Notes: generated by a model not told the origin, from the sequence alone. Numbered from the stretch's first letter, positions 19,116 through 28,797 are shown. The stretch: DNA of 63,782 nucleotides from Bacteroidales bacterium (GCA_024691765.1 JAILNI010000024.1:1-63782); one strand, 5' to 3'. Program-made: numbers and translations.

Positions 19116-20942
19116 ATGAAAAACGGTATCAAATACATAGCACTGCTGGGCGTTTCGCTGTTCCTTTGCTCCTGCGAAGGATTGCTGGACAGGTTCCCGC
19201 TTGACAAGCTTTCGCCCGAGACTTTCCTTTCCTCGGAAGCGGAAATGCAGACTTATACGAACGCTCTCTACACCATGTTCCCGAGCGGTTTCTTCCTCGG
19301 GAAGCAGAACGACACATGGGTGTGCCGCGACCTCGACGATGAAATCCGCGGCGCCAGGACTCCCAATTCTGGCGACGGAGGCTGGAGCTGGACTGCGCTT
19401 CGCAGGATAAACACCTTCATGGAGTATGCAGGCAACTGCAAGGATGAAGCAATACGCAACCAGTACACCGGACTCGTGCGCTTCTTCAGGGCCTATTTCT
19501 ACTTCGAAAAGGTGAAACAGTTCGGAGACGTGCCATGGTACGACCACACCCTCGGCTCCGACGACCCCGACCTTTACAAGGCCCGCGACAGCCGCGAACT
19601 TGTGATGCAGAAGATGGTTGAGGACATCAATTTCGCCATCGACAACCTGCCCAAGGAGCATTCCGACTACCGCGTGACCAAGTGGACGGCTTTGGCGCTC
19701 AAGTCGCGCTTCTGCCTTTTCGAAGGTACTTTCCGCAAGTACCATGCAGGAGACGTTACCCTCGCCACCCTTCCTTCGGACGCAAAGCCTTATACCTGGT
19801 ACCTCGAGCAGGCGGCCGACGCAGCCGACAAGTTCATCGCTTCGAGCGGGTATTCAATCTACAACAAGGAAGGCGCCGATGCCAGTTATATCGGACTGTT
19901 TACCAAGTACAACGTGTCCGAAGGAACGAACAGGGAGGTTATCCTTGCAAGGGACTACAACGTCGAATACGGCGTGACCCATTCCGCCAATGCCGATTAT
20001 ACGTCGACGACCATGGGCAAGAGGGGCCTTACCAAAAAGATGGTTGCGAGCTACCTCATGAGCGACGGCTCCCGTTTTACCGATTCCGCTACGAATCCCG
20101 GCTGGGAGACCATGGAATTCGCAGATGAAACCCAGAACAGGGATCCGCGTCTTGCCCAGACCATAAGGACCCCCGGCTACTGCCGTCTGGGAACCACCAC
20201 CAGGCTGGCTCCCAACCTGAAACATTCCGTTACCGGTTATGCGCCCATCAAGTATTTCATGGGGCCGTCCGACGACGTAAGCGGGCAGTCCTACTGCGAC
20301 ATCATACTTTTCCGTGCGGCTGAGGTGTATCTGAACTATGCGGAGGCCAAGGCTGAACTCGGAACGGTCACCCAGGCCGACATCGACAGGACTATCAAGC
20401 CTCTTCGAGACCGCGTCGGCATGCCCAACCTGAATATGACGACGGCCAATGCCGACCCGGATCCATTCCTTACCAATGCCGCGTGGGGAGGGTATTCCAA
20501 TCCTGTCCTGCTCGCCGATGCCAACAAGGGCCTGATCCTGGAAATCCGTCGCGAAAGGACGATAGAACTCTTTGGGGAGGGTTTCCGTTATTACGATGTC
20601 ATACGCTGGGCCGAGGGCCATGTTTTCGAAGTTCCCCTCTACGGAATGTATTTTCACGGAGCGGACTCCTACGACCTTGACGGCGACGGCGTGAACGACA
20701 TAACGCTCTACACCGGTGATGCCGCCCCCGTGGGCCATGCTCCGAGCACATTCAAAATCGGATCGGAGATCAAACTCTCCGAAGGCACTTCAGGTTACGT
20801 GGATTTTCACCAGGATTCCCGTCCGGGATGGACGTGGAACGACGGAAAGGACTATTATTATCCCATTCCGATTAAAGACCGTACCCTCACCGGGGGAGTC
20901 CTTACCCAGAACCCCGGTTGGAGCGACAGTCTTTCATTATAG
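19116..20942 (+). CDS. SusD/RagB-family surface glycan-binding lipoprotein (second cassette)
   Basis: This 608-residue lipoprotein (Cys20, LCSC) is paired with the SusC that ends 11 nt upstream. SusD signatures are clear: GLLDRFPLDKLSPETF, RAYFYFEKVKQFGDVPWYD, YLNYAEAKAELG, ILEIRRERTIEL and YYPIPIKDR. It parallels the first SusD closely, including the LFEGTFRKYH block, but has an insertion around residues 210-260. It is expected to cap the SusC channel and bind glycan at the surface. No Shine-Dalgarno is present, unlike the first copy. Confidence 0.95.
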   Translation: MKNGIKYIALLGVSLFLCSCEGLLDRFPLDKLSPETFLSSEAEMQTYTNALYTMFPSGFFLGKQNDTWVCRDLDDEIRGARTPNSGDGGWSWTALRRINTFMEYAGNCKDEAIRNQYTGLVRFFRAYFYFEKVKQFGDVPWYDHTLGSDDPDLYKARDSRELVMQKMVEDINFAIDNLPKEHSDYRVTKWTALALKSRFCLFEGTFRKYHAGDVTLATLPSDAKPYTWYLEQAADAADKFIASSGYSIYNKEGADASYIGLFTKYNVSEGTNREVILARDYNVEYGVTHSANADYTSTTMGKRGLTKKMVASYLMSDGSRFTDSATNPGWETMEFADETQNRDPRLAQTIRTPGYCRLGTTTRLAPNLKHSVTGYAPIKYFMGPSDDVSGQSYCDIILFRAAEVYLNYAEAKAELGTVTQADIDRTIKPLRDRVGMPNLNMTTANADPDPFLTNAAWGGYSNPVLLADANKGLILEIRRERTIELFGEGFRYYDVIRWAEGHVFEVPLYGMYFHGADSYDLDGDGVNDITLYTGDAAPVGHAPSTFKIGSEIKLSEGTSGYVDFHQDSRPGWTWNDGKDYYYPIPIKDRTLTGGVLTQNPGWSDSLSL

Positions 20943-20970
20943 TGATTGAACAAAGAAAAACAATAAAGTC

Positions 20971-22794
20971 ATGAAACGTATTTTCAGTTTGATTCTGTTA
21001 GTGGTTCCCTGTATCCTGGTCCTTTCGTGCAAGAAGGGCGGGAATGAAGAAGAAGGTGGAACCGCCCAGCTCGGCGTCGTAATCAAGGATGCCAAGGAGA
21101 TATACGAAGTGCCGGAGCACCAGTCGCTAACGCTTACGCTTTCGGTAGCCGCCAATCCGGTTTCCGAGGAGGGTTACACCATCACCCTGAGCGCCGATCC
21201 GTCTCTTGCCGCCGGTTACAATTCCCGCAAGGGCACGTCATATCCGGTGCTCCCTTCGGAGGCCTACTCCATCCCGTCGGCTACTTTGATGCTACCGCGC
21301 TACAGCGCGAAATCCACCACCTGTGAGATCAAACTCAAGGGTGAGGGCTGCGAGACGGACAAGGTTTACGTGCTACCGGTAGCCATAGACGGCGTGCAGG
21401 GCGGAACGCATTTCCAGGCTCCTGACGAACTGGCCGCATACATCCTCTTCAAGGTGGGGGCTGCAACGGCTGAAGGAGCGGGAACAAAGGAAAGTCCCTA
21501 CATCATCAAATCCGTCGAGTCGTTCATGCTCATGAACAGCCTGATGAAGGACAACGACAAGACCTATTTCAAGATGACTGCCGACATAGATTTCTCGGAT
21601 GTCGAATTCTCGGAAAGCAACCCCTGGACGCCGGTAAGCGCAACTGAAGGAAGGACGGCCGACTTCGACGGAGGCGGGCATACGTTGAGCAATTTCAAGG
21701 CGGACGCTGGCATATTCTCCATACTGGAAGGATGTGTGCATGACCTCACCATAGACGGCGCCGTGATAACATGCGGAAAGAAGAATCTCGGCGGCATAGT
21801 TGCCGGTACTGCCGGTACCAGTGAAGCGGCGGAAGAAACCATAGCGAAGAATATAGTAATCAGGAATTCTTCGATTTCGAATAACTATACCCGTACCGGC
21901 AGCCTTTTCGGCTATCTCAAAGGCGGAGTCGTGGAGAATGTCGAAGCTGCCTGCACCGTATCCTGTGCCGATGCCAGGGTTGGAGGCCTTATCGGCCGCG
22001 TTGACTCCGGTTCGCTTACGAATTGCAGCGCTTCCGGGAACGTTACCGGCAAGATCTACTATGTAGGAGGCCTCGTAGGCGAAATGGTTACGGCTACCGT
22101 CACGAATTGTCATGCCAGCGTAAAGGTCTTCGCTGATACCGAGGATCCCACCAATTATTCGAGATGCGGTGGCTTGATAGGCGAAATAACAGATGGCGCA
22201 ACCATCGAAAACTGTTATGCGACAGGTGACGTCCAGGGCACCAAGCACTATGGCGGCGGCCTGATTGGCGTTGCCGGCGGCGACAACGGCACGGTTACCA
22301 TTAACCGGTGCTACGCCACTGGTAACGTAACCATGGCTACGGGCAGCAACTGGGCGCATGCCGGAGGACTTGTGGGCTCTGCCGGAGGAAACACGACCAT
22401 CAATATCAGCAATTGCTATGCGACCGGCAAAATCATCTGCGAGCGCTACAGCAGCGGCTTCTTCGGAAGTATCTACGGAGACAACGCCACGGTCAACATC
22501 ACAAACAGTTATACCACCTCCGACGTCAGCGGCATCAACCGTCTGTTCGGAATAGTGCTTGGTGCCAAGGATCCCGAGAAGAAAGACGGCGTGCCCACCG
22601 GCGTTGCAATCTGCAACTGCAGCGGCTTCATCGCGTGGAACGTGTCGGAGAAACCTTTCTGCTATCCTGAGGACGCGATTCCGCTTACCGGAAACTATTA
22701 CGGCACCGAAGGCACTGTTTCCCAGCATGCTACGGAACTCGGATGGAGCACCGACATCTGGGATCTCAGTTCGGATTACCCGACCCTAAAGTAA
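20971..22794 (+). CDS. DUF1735 / GLUG-repeat surface lipoprotein (second cassette)
   Basis: This 607-residue lipoprotein (Cys20, LVLSC) occupies the same cassette slot as the GLUG protein at 5311 but has a different N-terminus. Residues about 28-165 look like DUF1735 (BT_3987-like N-terminal domain; YNSRKGTSYPVLPSEAYSI, LPVAIDG), common in SusCD-linked surface glycan-binding proteins. Residues about 170-600 form a GLUG module with repeated (G/N)C(Y/S)A(T/S)G(D/N)V units, ending WSTDIWDLSSDYPTLK. Joining of a known glycan-locus domain to GLUG repeats supports a ligand-binding role for the repeats here. The next gene starts 7 nt after the stop. Confidence 0.8.
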   Translation: MKRIFSLILLVVPCILVLSCKKGGNEEEGGTAQLGVVIKDAKEIYEVPEHQSLTLTLSVAANPVSEEGYTITLSADPSLAAGYNSRKGTSYPVLPSEAYSIPSATLMLPRYSAKSTTCEIKLKGEGCETDKVYVLPVAIDGVQGGTHFQAPDELAAYILFKVGAATAEGAGTKESPYIIKSVESFMLMNSLMKDNDKTYFKMTADIDFSDVEFSESNPWTPVSATEGRTADFDGGGHTLSNFKADAGIFSILEGCVHDLTIDGAVITCGKKNLGGIVAGTAGTSEAAEETIAKNIVIRNSSISNNYTRTGSLFGYLKGGVVENVEAACTVSCADARVGGLIGRVDSGSLTNCSASGNVTGKIYYVGGLVGEMVTATVTNCHASVKVFADTEDPTNYSRCGGLIGEITDGATIENCYATGDVQGTKHYGGGLIGVAGGDNGTVTINRCYATGNVTMATGSNWAHAGGLVGSAGGNTTINISNCYATGKIICERYSSGFFGSIYGDNATVNITNSYTTSDVSGINRLFGIVLGAKDPEKKDGVPTGVAICNCSGFIAWNVSEKPFCYPEDAIPLTGNYYGTEGTVSQHATELGWSTDIWDLSSDYPTLK

Positions 22795-22801
22795 AACGCT
22801 T

Positions 22802-24043
22802 ATGAATCAAAGGTTTTTGCTATTTCTGGTGATTCCGGCGCTGGCCCTGTCGCTGATGTCGTGCAACGACGGCACCGAGGAGAACGTCGACAACGTTCCG
22901 GCCCCCTTCATTCAGAGCATATCCACCGAATTCGAAGGCAACAAGGCTGTGGCCGGCAAACCCGTCACTCTCAACGGACTGAATTTCAGTCCGGTGGCTT
23001 CGGATAACAAGGTAATCTACGGAATAGGACTGGATGCCGTTGCCCTCCGCGTGAGCGAAGCTTCGGAAGACAGGGTGGTTTTCAACGCTCCGTCCGTCTC
23101 CAAGGAGATGATAAAGGTCAAGGTGTCCACCAAAGGCAAGGAATCCAATTCGGTGAGCCTGATGTATACCACGCTTCCTGTCGAAAACGATGACGAGGAG
23201 GACCCGGACTGGAGCGACGAGCCAACCATAGTCCTTGACGGCGCCACTACCGTGTCGATTTGTCCGGGAGTGGAATGGACAAGCTTCGAAGGCACGTGGG
23301 AAGGCCAGGCCCGCAGCATAAATATCGTCCGCACCACCATCAACGAGCACAACAGCCTCGGTATTTATTTCAATTACTCCCACAACGGTCTTGACAACCT
23401 GGACGAGAAGTGCGAATACCTGGATGCCGTGGCGGGAACCAACGGCCCAATGGCATGCTGCCAGTTCGTCCGTGTGGACGGAGCCATCAGGCACCAGGCC
23501 ACCGATACCGATTACTGGATTGCGAACTGCGCGCTGACTATCGACGGCAAGCAGATCGATATCGTCAAAGTCGAAGACAACTACGAAGCCAGGGCACTCA
23601 GCAACGAGACCGCCTCCACCCCGAACACCCTTACGGTAGGCTGCGCAGGACCGCTTCTGGTATGGAAGGGGAAGGTCCAGTCGTATCCGGAGGAAAAAAC
23701 CGCGGATTTCCTTAAGACGACCCATCCTCGTACCGCAATAGGCCTTTCCAAGGACGGCAAGACCGTAATCCAGGTGGCTGTGGACGGCCGCTGGTCAAAA
23801 GCCGTCGGAATGACTACTCCCACCCTCTCCAAACTGATGCGAGGGCTCGGATGCTACAAGGCGATGAACTTCGACGGCGGCGGCGGAACCGCCATGTGGG
23901 TATACGGCAAGGGTGACCAGGGCATCGTGAACCATCCCTGCGACCCGTGGGATTCCGACGGAAAGAGGCACTGGGATGAAGCCCAGGCGAGCCTCCGCGC
24001 CACCGGTAACGCAGTTTATATTAAAAGCGACCTTAAACAATAA
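22802..24043 (+). CDS. IPT/TIG-domain NAGPA-family phosphodiester glycosidase lipoprotein (second cassette)
   Basis: This 413-residue lipoprotein (Cys21, LMSC) has an immunoglobulin-like IPT/TIG domain at about 33-125 (PFIQSIS...GNKAVAGKPVTLNGLNF) and an acidic linker. The phosphodiester-glycosidase domain follows, with HPRTAIGLSKDGK, VAVDGR, VGMTTPTLSKLM and MNFDGGGGT (Asp358). The core motif reads FDGGGGT rather than the MDGGGST of the first copy, so specificity may differ. It is the cassette counterpart of the gene at 7980, extended by the binding domain. It likely cleaves a sugar-phosphate-sugar bond at the cell surface; the exact bond is unknown. Confidence 0.85.
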   Translation: MNQRFLLFLVIPALALSLMSCNDGTEENVDNVPAPFIQSISTEFEGNKAVAGKPVTLNGLNFSPVASDNKVIYGIGLDAVALRVSEASEDRVVFNAPSVSKEMIKVKVSTKGKESNSVSLMYTTLPVENDDEEDPDWSDEPTIVLDGATTVSICPGVEWTSFEGTWEGQARSINIVRTTINEHNSLGIYFNYSHNGLDNLDEKCEYLDAVAGTNGPMACCQFVRVDGAIRHQATDTDYWIANCALTIDGKQIDIVKVEDNYEARALSNETASTPNTLTVGCAGPLLVWKGKVQSYPEEKTADFLKTTHPRTAIGLSKDGKTVIQVAVDGRWSKAVGMTTPTLSKLMRGLGCYKAMNFDGGGGTAMWVYGKGDQGIVNHPCDPWDSDGKRHWDEAQASLRATGNAVYIKSDLKQ

Positions 24044-24048
24044 GCATA

Positions 24049-24620
24049 ATGAAATAGTTTTATCTGTTCGCACTCGCGGCCATGACCGCTGCGGCGTTTG
24101 TCCTGTCCTGTTCCAAGGACGAAAAACCCGAAAACAAGGATGATTCCAAGGACAAACAGGAACAGACCGATCCGGAGCAGAATCCCGAAGAGGATACTAC
24201 TCCTGTGGTTCTGGCGATTACGGCATCGTGTCACTTATCGACAAGAACGCGGTTTCCGTTACCATATCCGACTGCTATTCGAAGGGAACCATCACTGCCT
24301 ATCGTTGGTGCGGCGGCATAGTAGGCGGAATCGAGGATTCTGCGAAAGCCCTGAGCATTACGAACTGCTTTACTACCACCAGCATCCCCAACGGCGCGAA
24401 CGGAGCCCTCATAGGGCGGTGCAGCATGCCGGCCGACAACGTCAGCTGCTCGGGCTTCATAGCCTGGTGGGAAAGCGGAAAGCTCGTAGCTACCGGGAAT
24501 ACGCCCGAACCTGACACATATTACATAGGTCAGGAAGGTACCATTTCGGCCAAGGCCTCATCGTTCGAATGGAACGCCGAGGTCTGGGACCTGACCGGCG
24601 ACGTGCCGGTGCTCAAATAG
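24049..24620 (+). pseudogene. Decayed GLUG-repeat lipoprotein gene
   Basis: An ATG at 24049 starts a lipoprotein signal like its neighbours' (Cys21, FVLSC, then a Lys/Asp/Glu-rich linker), but codon 3 is TAG (24055-24057). After about PEEDTTPVV (near 24205) the frame shifts. The other frame then carries the end of a GLUG module (GDYGIVSLIDKNAVSVTISDCYSKG, GGIVGGIED, NCFTTTSI), terminating at 24620 with the shared cap WNAEVWDLTGDVPVLK. Only about the last 140 residues of the module remain, so a large internal deletion plus a nonsense change best explain it. An internal ATG at 24228 could still give a 130-residue cytoplasmic fragment. Confidence 0.8.
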
Positions 24621-24635
24621 TTCGGGGAGCTTATC

Positions 24636-25586
24636 CTAGAACTCTTCCTCTACATTGTACCGGTTCCTTTCGGGGCCGGTACGTGCTATTAATTCGCCCA
24701 CGAAACCGGCGAGGAAGAGCATTACGCCCAGCACCACGGCGAGCAGTGCAAGGTAGAAGAGGGGTTGGTCGGTAACGGCGCGGTAGTAGGTTCCGGCAGC
24801 CTGGCGGACCAGTTTGGCCACGATGATCCAGACCGTCATCACGAAGCCCACGAGGAACATGAATATGCCGCTGTAGCCGAAGAAGTGCATCGGCTTCTTG
24901 CCGAAGGTGCTGAGGAACCAAAGGCTCAGCAGGTCAAGGAAACCGTTTACGAAGCGGTTCATGCCGAACTTGCTCTTGCCGTATTTGCGCTTCTGGTGGT
25001 GAACCTTCTGTTCGCCTATCTTCGTGAAGCCGGCGTTCTTGGCCAGATAGGGGATGTAGCGGTGCATCTCGCCGTAGACCTCTATGCTCTTTACGACTTC
25101 CTTCCGGTAGGCCTTGAGTCCGCAGTTCATGTCGTGCAGCTTGATGCCGGTGACGCGGCGTGCGGTTGCGTTGAAGAGCTTGGAGGGGAGGTTCTTCGTG
25201 AGCACGTTGTCCTGGCGTTTCTGCTTCCAGCCCGACACGAGGTCGTAGCCTTCTTCTCGTATCATGCGCACCATGCCGGGAATCTCGTCGGGGGAGTCCT
25301 GCAGGTCGGCGTCCATGGTTATCACAATCTCGCCCTGGGCCTTGCGGAAACCGCAGTAGAGGGCGGCCGATTTGCCGTAGTTGCGCCTGAAACGTATGCC
25401 GTGAACGGCCGGGTCCGCGGCGGAAAGGCCCTTTATTACCTCCCAGGAGGAGTCGGTGCTGCCGTCGTCCACCATGAGGACTTCGTAGCTGAAGGAGTTC
25501 TCCTGCATTACCCTGGCAATCCAGGCGTTGAGTTCGGGTAGGGATTCCGCCTCGTTGAAGAGGGGTATTACGACTGAAATATCCAT
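24636..25586 (-). CDS. Membrane-anchored family 2 glycosyltransferase (DPM1/ArnC-like)
   Basis: This 316-residue enzyme has a GT-A domain: nucleotide-sugar motif DDGSTD (40-45), metal-binding DAD (92-94, MDADLQD), and NYGKSAALYCGF. Two C-terminal membrane helices follow (about 235-260 and 280-305). This matches bacterial polyprenyl-phosphate sugar transferases, which make undecaprenyl-phosphate-linked sugars for envelope glycan modification. It is convergent with the GLUG remnant (15 nt between stops) and divergent from thrS, so it is probably not part of the glycan locus. The exact sugar cannot be told. Confidence 0.85.
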   Translation of the reverse strand: MDISVVIPLFNEAESLPELNAWIARVMQENSFSYEVLMVDDGSTDSSWEVIKGLSAADPAVHGIRFRRNYGKSAALYCGFRKAQGEIVITMDADLQDSPDEIPGMVRMIREEGYDLVSGWKQKRQDNVLTKNLPSKLFNATARRVTGIKLHDMNCGLKAYRKEVVKSIEVYGEMHRYIPYLAKNAGFTKIGEQKVHHQKRKYGKSKFGMNRFVNGFLDLLSLWFLSTFGKKPMHFFGYSGIFMFLVGFVMTVWIIVAKLVRQAAGTYYRAVTDQPLFYLALLAVVLGVMLFLAGFVGELIARTGPERNRYNVEEEF

Positions 25587-25609
25587 GTGGCTCTGTGCTC
25601 TGTCAGGGG

Positions 25610-25639
25610 CAAATATACGGAAAAACTTTCTTATCTTTG
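25610..25639. promoter_or_regulatory. Divergent, nearly touching promoters for the glycosyltransferase gene and thrS
   Basis: On the - strand TATATTTG (CAAATATA at 25610-25617) faces the glycosyltransferase start at 25586. On the + strand TATCTTTG at 25632-25639 precedes thrS at 25646. Both are exact TAnnTTTG boxes, only 14 bp apart, so the two polymerase footprints must overlap. Neither has a good TTTG at the -33 distance. Confidence 0.6.
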
Positions 25640-25645
25640 TAGGCT

Positions 25646-27577
25646 ATGATTAAAATCACATTCCCCGACGGCAGCGTCAAGCCCTTTGTTGAAGGCGTAA
25701 CTGCCTATGAAATCGCCGGGAGCATATCTCCCAGGCTCGCGGCCGAGGTGCTTGCCGCAAGCGTAAACGGCACCGTTGTAGATCTCGACAGGCCCATCAC
25801 TGAAGATGCCGAAGTAAAGCTCCTCAAGTGGGAGGACGACGAAGCCAAACACGTTTTTTGGCATTCCTCCTCACATCTTATGGCGGAAGCTCTCGAAGCC
25901 ATCTTCCCGGGCGTCAAATTCGGAATCGGACCCGCCATCGAAAATGGCTTCTACTACGACGTGGACCTTGGCGGACGCACCATCACCGACGCCGACCTGC
26001 CGGCTGTCGAAAAGAAGATGCTCGAACTGGCCCACGGCAAGGAGGACTTCAAACGCATCGAAGTCTCCAAGGCCGACGCCATGGAGCATTTCAAGGCTAA
26101 AGGCGACCAGTACAAATGCGAGCTCATTTCCGAACTCGCAGACGGCACCATAACATACTATACGAACGGCGCTTTCACCGACCTCTGCCGCGGCCCGCAT
26201 CTGCGCAACACCGAGGTCATCAAGGCGGTGAAACTCACTGCCATAGCCGGCGCCTACTGGCGCGGCGACCAGAACCGCCAGCAGCTCACCCGCATCTACG
26301 GCATCACCTTCCCCAAGAAGAGCATGCTCGACGAATACCTGGTGCTGCTCGAAGAGGCGAAGAAGCGCGACCACCGCAAGCTCGGCAAGGAGATGAAGCT
26401 CTTCACCTTCAGCAGCCGCGTCGGCATGGGCCTGCCCCTGTGGCTGCCCCGCGGCACCGTGATGCGCTACCAGCTGGAGACTTTCCTCCGCCGCAAGCTC
26501 TACGAGCAGGACTACCTGCAGGTGACCACTCCCCATATCGGAAGCAAACAGCTCTACATAACCTCGGGCCACTGGGCCAAGTACGGAAAGGATTCCTTCC
26601 AGCCCATCAAGACCCCGCAGGAGGGCGAAGAATACATGCTCAAGCCCATGAACTGCCCTCATCACTGCGAGATCTACGCATCCGAACCCCGTTCCTACAG
26701 GGATCTGCCCCTGAGGCTCGCCGAGTTCGGAACCGTGTACCGCTATGAGCAGAGCGGCGAGCTCCACGGACTTACCCGCGTGCGCTCGTTCACCCAGGAT
26801 GACGCCCACATGTACGTTCGGCCCGACCAGCTGAAGGACGAGTTCAAGAAGGTCATCGACCTCATCCAGTACGTGTTCCAGGTGTTCAAGTTCGACAAGT
26901 TCACAGCCCAGATTTCCCTGCGCGACAAGGTGAACCGCGACAAGTACATAGGCAGCGAGGAGAACTGGGAGAAGGCCGAGCAGGCAATCATCGAGTCCTG
27001 CGAGGAGAAAGGCCTTCCCGCCAAGGTGGAATACGGCGAGGCTGCCTTCTACGGCCCCAAGCTCGACTTCATGGTGAAGGACGCCCTCGGCCGCGAATGG
27101 CAGCTCGGCACCATCCAGGTGGACTACAACCTGCCCGAGCGCTTCGGCCTCGAGTATACCGACGCCGACGGCAGCAAGCAGCGCCCCATCATGATTCACC
27201 GCGCCCCCTTCGGCAGTCTCGAGCGCTTTACCGCAGTGCTGCTTGAACACAGCGCCGGTCATCTCCCTGTATGGCTCTCTCCCGACCAGGTTAAAGTGCT
27301 GCCAATCAGTGAGAAATTTGCAGATTATGCAAAAAAAGTTTGTGATTTGCTGAAAAATTCCGATATTCGCGCCTCCATAGACGACCGCAACGAGACTCTT
27401 GGAAAGAGAATCAGGGACATTTCCCTGCTCAGAGTGCCTCTGCTTGCGGTTGTAGGCGAAAAGGAAGCCGCCGAAGGTACTGTCTCCGTAAGAAGGGAGG
27501 GGGTTACCGTCGGGACTATGGCCGCAGACGAATTTGTGAAATATATTAAAGCTGCAGTTGCAGAAGAGTTAGCGTAA
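25646..27577 (+). CDS. thrS: Threonine--tRNA ligase
   Basis: This cytoplasmic class II synthetase charges tRNA-Thr. Its 643 residues are full length: an N-terminal TGS domain (1-62), an editing domain with His73 and His77 (HSSSH) and the DLCRGPHL motif, a catalytic core with the zinc/active-site segment [10 protein letters not shown] and [15 protein letters not shown], and a C-terminal anticodon-binding domain ([11 protein letters not shown]). The start at 25646 begins the TGS domain directly. It lies only 7 nt after a perfect -7 box, implying an almost leaderless mRNA. It is followed by infC after 6 nt. Confidence 0.97.
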   Translation: MIKITFPDGSVKPFVEGVTAYEIAGSISPRLAAEVLAASVNGTVVDLDRPITEDAEVKLLKWEDDEAKHVFWHSSSHLMAEALEAIFPGVKFGIGPAIENGFYYDVDLGGRTITDADLPAVEKKMLELAHGKEDFKRIEVSKADAMEHFKAKGDQYKCELISELADGTITYYTNGAFTDLCRGPHLRNTEVIKAVKLTAIAGAYWRGDQNRQQLTRIYGITFPKKSMLDEYLVLLEEAKKRDHRKLGKEMKLFTFSSRVGMGLPLWLPRGTVMRYQLETFLRRKLYEQDYLQVTTPHIGSKQLYITSGHWAKYGKDSFQPIKTPQEGEEYMLKPMNCPHHCEIYASEPRSYRDLPLRLAEFGTVYRYEQSGELHGLTRVRSFTQDDAHMYVRPDQLKDEFKKVIDLIQYVFQVFKFDKFTAQISLRDKVNRDKYIGSEENWEKAEQAIIESCEEKGLPAKVEYGEAAFYGPKLDFMVKDALGREWQLGTIQVDYNLPERFGLEYTDADGSKQRPIMIHRAPFGSLERFTAVLLEHSAGHLPVWLSPDQVKVLPISEKFADYAKKVCDLLKNSDIRASIDDRNETLGKRIRDISLLRVPLLAVVGEKEAAEGTVSVRREGVTVGTMAADEFVKYIKAAVAEELA

Positions 27578-27583
27578 AAGCGC

Positions 27584-28183
27584 ATGCCAGGACCTTACAG
27601 ACCGAAGCCGTCAGGCTTCAAGAAGCCCTCGGGCTCAAAGCCGGATCCCCGTTTCGCCCCCAAAAAGGACGAGAACGAGCTTCCGATCAACGAAGAGATC
27701 CACGCTCCCCAGGTGCGTCTCGTAGGAGACAATATCCCGGAGCCGGGTATCTATCCGCTCTCCAAGGCTTTGGCTCTCGCCGACCAGCTCGAACTCGACC
27801 TCGTGGAAATAAGCGCCAAGGCAGATCCGCCGGTATGCAAGATTCTGGACTACCAGAAGTACATCTACCAGCAGAAGAAGAAGGCCAAGGAGATGAAGGC
27901 GAACGCCACAAAGGTGGTCATCAAGGAAATCCGCTTCGGCCCCAACACCGACGAGCACGATTTCCAGTTCAAGCTCAAGCACGCGATGGAGTTCCTGCAG
28001 GAAGGCTCGAAGGTGAAGGCTACTATCTTCTTCCGCGGCCGCAGCATAATGTTCAAGGACCAGGGCGAAAAGCAGCTCCTCCGCTTCGCCGTCGAACTCG
28101 AAGAGTACGGCAGGGCGGAGACCATGCCCACCCTTGAAGGCAAGCGCATGAACATAATGATTGCGCCAGTTAAAAAGAAATAA
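27584..28183 (+). CDS. infC: Translation initiation factor IF-3
   Basis: This 199-residue protein binds the 30S subunit and enforces start-codon fidelity. The N-domain ([15 protein letters not shown]), linker ([24 protein letters not shown] segment) and C-domain ([21 protein letters not shown]) are intact. A basic, Pro-rich extension of about 30 residues precedes the domain. The start here is ATG, whereas many bacteria use AUU for autoregulation. It lies in the classical infC-rpmI-rplT order. Confidence 0.96.
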   Translation: MPGPYRPKPSGFKKPSGSKPDPRFAPKKDENELPINEEIHAPQVRLVGDNIPEPGIYPLSKALALADQLELDLVEISAKADPPVCKILDYQKYIYQQKKKAKEMKANATKVVIKEIRFGPNTDEHDFQFKLKHAMEFLQEGSKVKATIFFRGRSIMFKDQGEKQLLRFAVELEEYGRAETMPTLEGKRMNIMIAPVKKK

Positions 28184-28245
28184 CATCCTTCGAAGCGCGT
28201 GAGCGCAACTCGGGATGAATGTATAATTAATTAAAAACCAAACAA

Positions 28246-28440
28246 ATGGCAAAGCTTAAAACCAACTCCGGTGCCAAAAAGCGGTTTGCGCTTACCGGAT
28301 CGGGAAAAATCAAGAGGAAGCACGCTTACCACAGCCACATCCTCACCAAGAAGACCAAGAAGCAGAAACGCAATCTTGATCATTTCGCTATCCTTGACCC
28401 CCGCAATGTGAAGCAGGTCAAAGAACTGTTAGTCCTCTAA
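28246..28440 (+). CDS. rpmI: 50S ribosomal protein L35
   Basis: This 64-residue basic protein carries the L35 pattern [21 protein letters not shown] and [10 protein letters not shown] 62-nt gap after infC contains a short GCGC-GTGA-GCGC hairpin (about 28196-28207). No convincing L20-binding structure can be drawn by eye. It is cotranscribed with rplT 12 nt downstream. Confidence 0.97.
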   Translation: MAKLKTNSGAKKRFALTGSGKIKRKHAYHSHILTKKTKKQKRNLDHFAILDPRNVKQVKELLVL

Positions 28441-28452
28441 AAGCAAAGAATC

Positions 28453-28797
28453 ATGCCAAGAAGTGTTAATTCAGTTGCCTCCAGGGCACGCCGCAAGAAG
28501 GTTCTGAGCAGAACCCGCGGCAATTTCGGCGCCAGGAAAAACGTCTGGACCGTTGCAAAGAACACCTACGAAAAGGGTCTCACCTATGCGTACCGCGACC
28601 GCCGTCGCAAGAAGGGCGCATTCCGTGCACTCTGGATCCAGCGCATCAACGCCGCTGCACGCCAGTATGGCCTTACCTACTCCCAGTTCATGGGCAAACT
28701 CGCAAAGGAGAACATCGGCCTCAACCGCAAGGTTCTGGCAGACCTCGCCATGAACAACCCCCAGGCTTTTGAAGCCATTGTCAAGTCTGTGAAGTAA
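28453..28797 (+). CDS. rplT: 50S ribosomal protein L20
   Basis: This 114-residue rRNA-binding protein needed for early 50S assembly shows the family segments [18 protein letters not shown] and [20 protein letters not shown], and YSQFMGKL. Length is normal. It ends the translation-factor/ribosomal group and is followed after 13 nt by the signal peptidase gene. Confidence 0.97.
   Translation: MPRSVNSVASRARRKKVLSRTRGNFGARKNVWTVAKNTYEKGLTYAYRDRRRKKGAFRALWIQRINAAARQYGLTYSQFMGKLAKENIGLNRKVLADLAMNNPQAFEAIVKSVK

Noticed and set aside
24049..24321. Reading the TAG at codon 3 of the GLUG remnant as a reassigned codon
   Set aside because: Other genes in the window end normally at TAG, and the same locus also has a frameshift and deletion, so decay is simpler.
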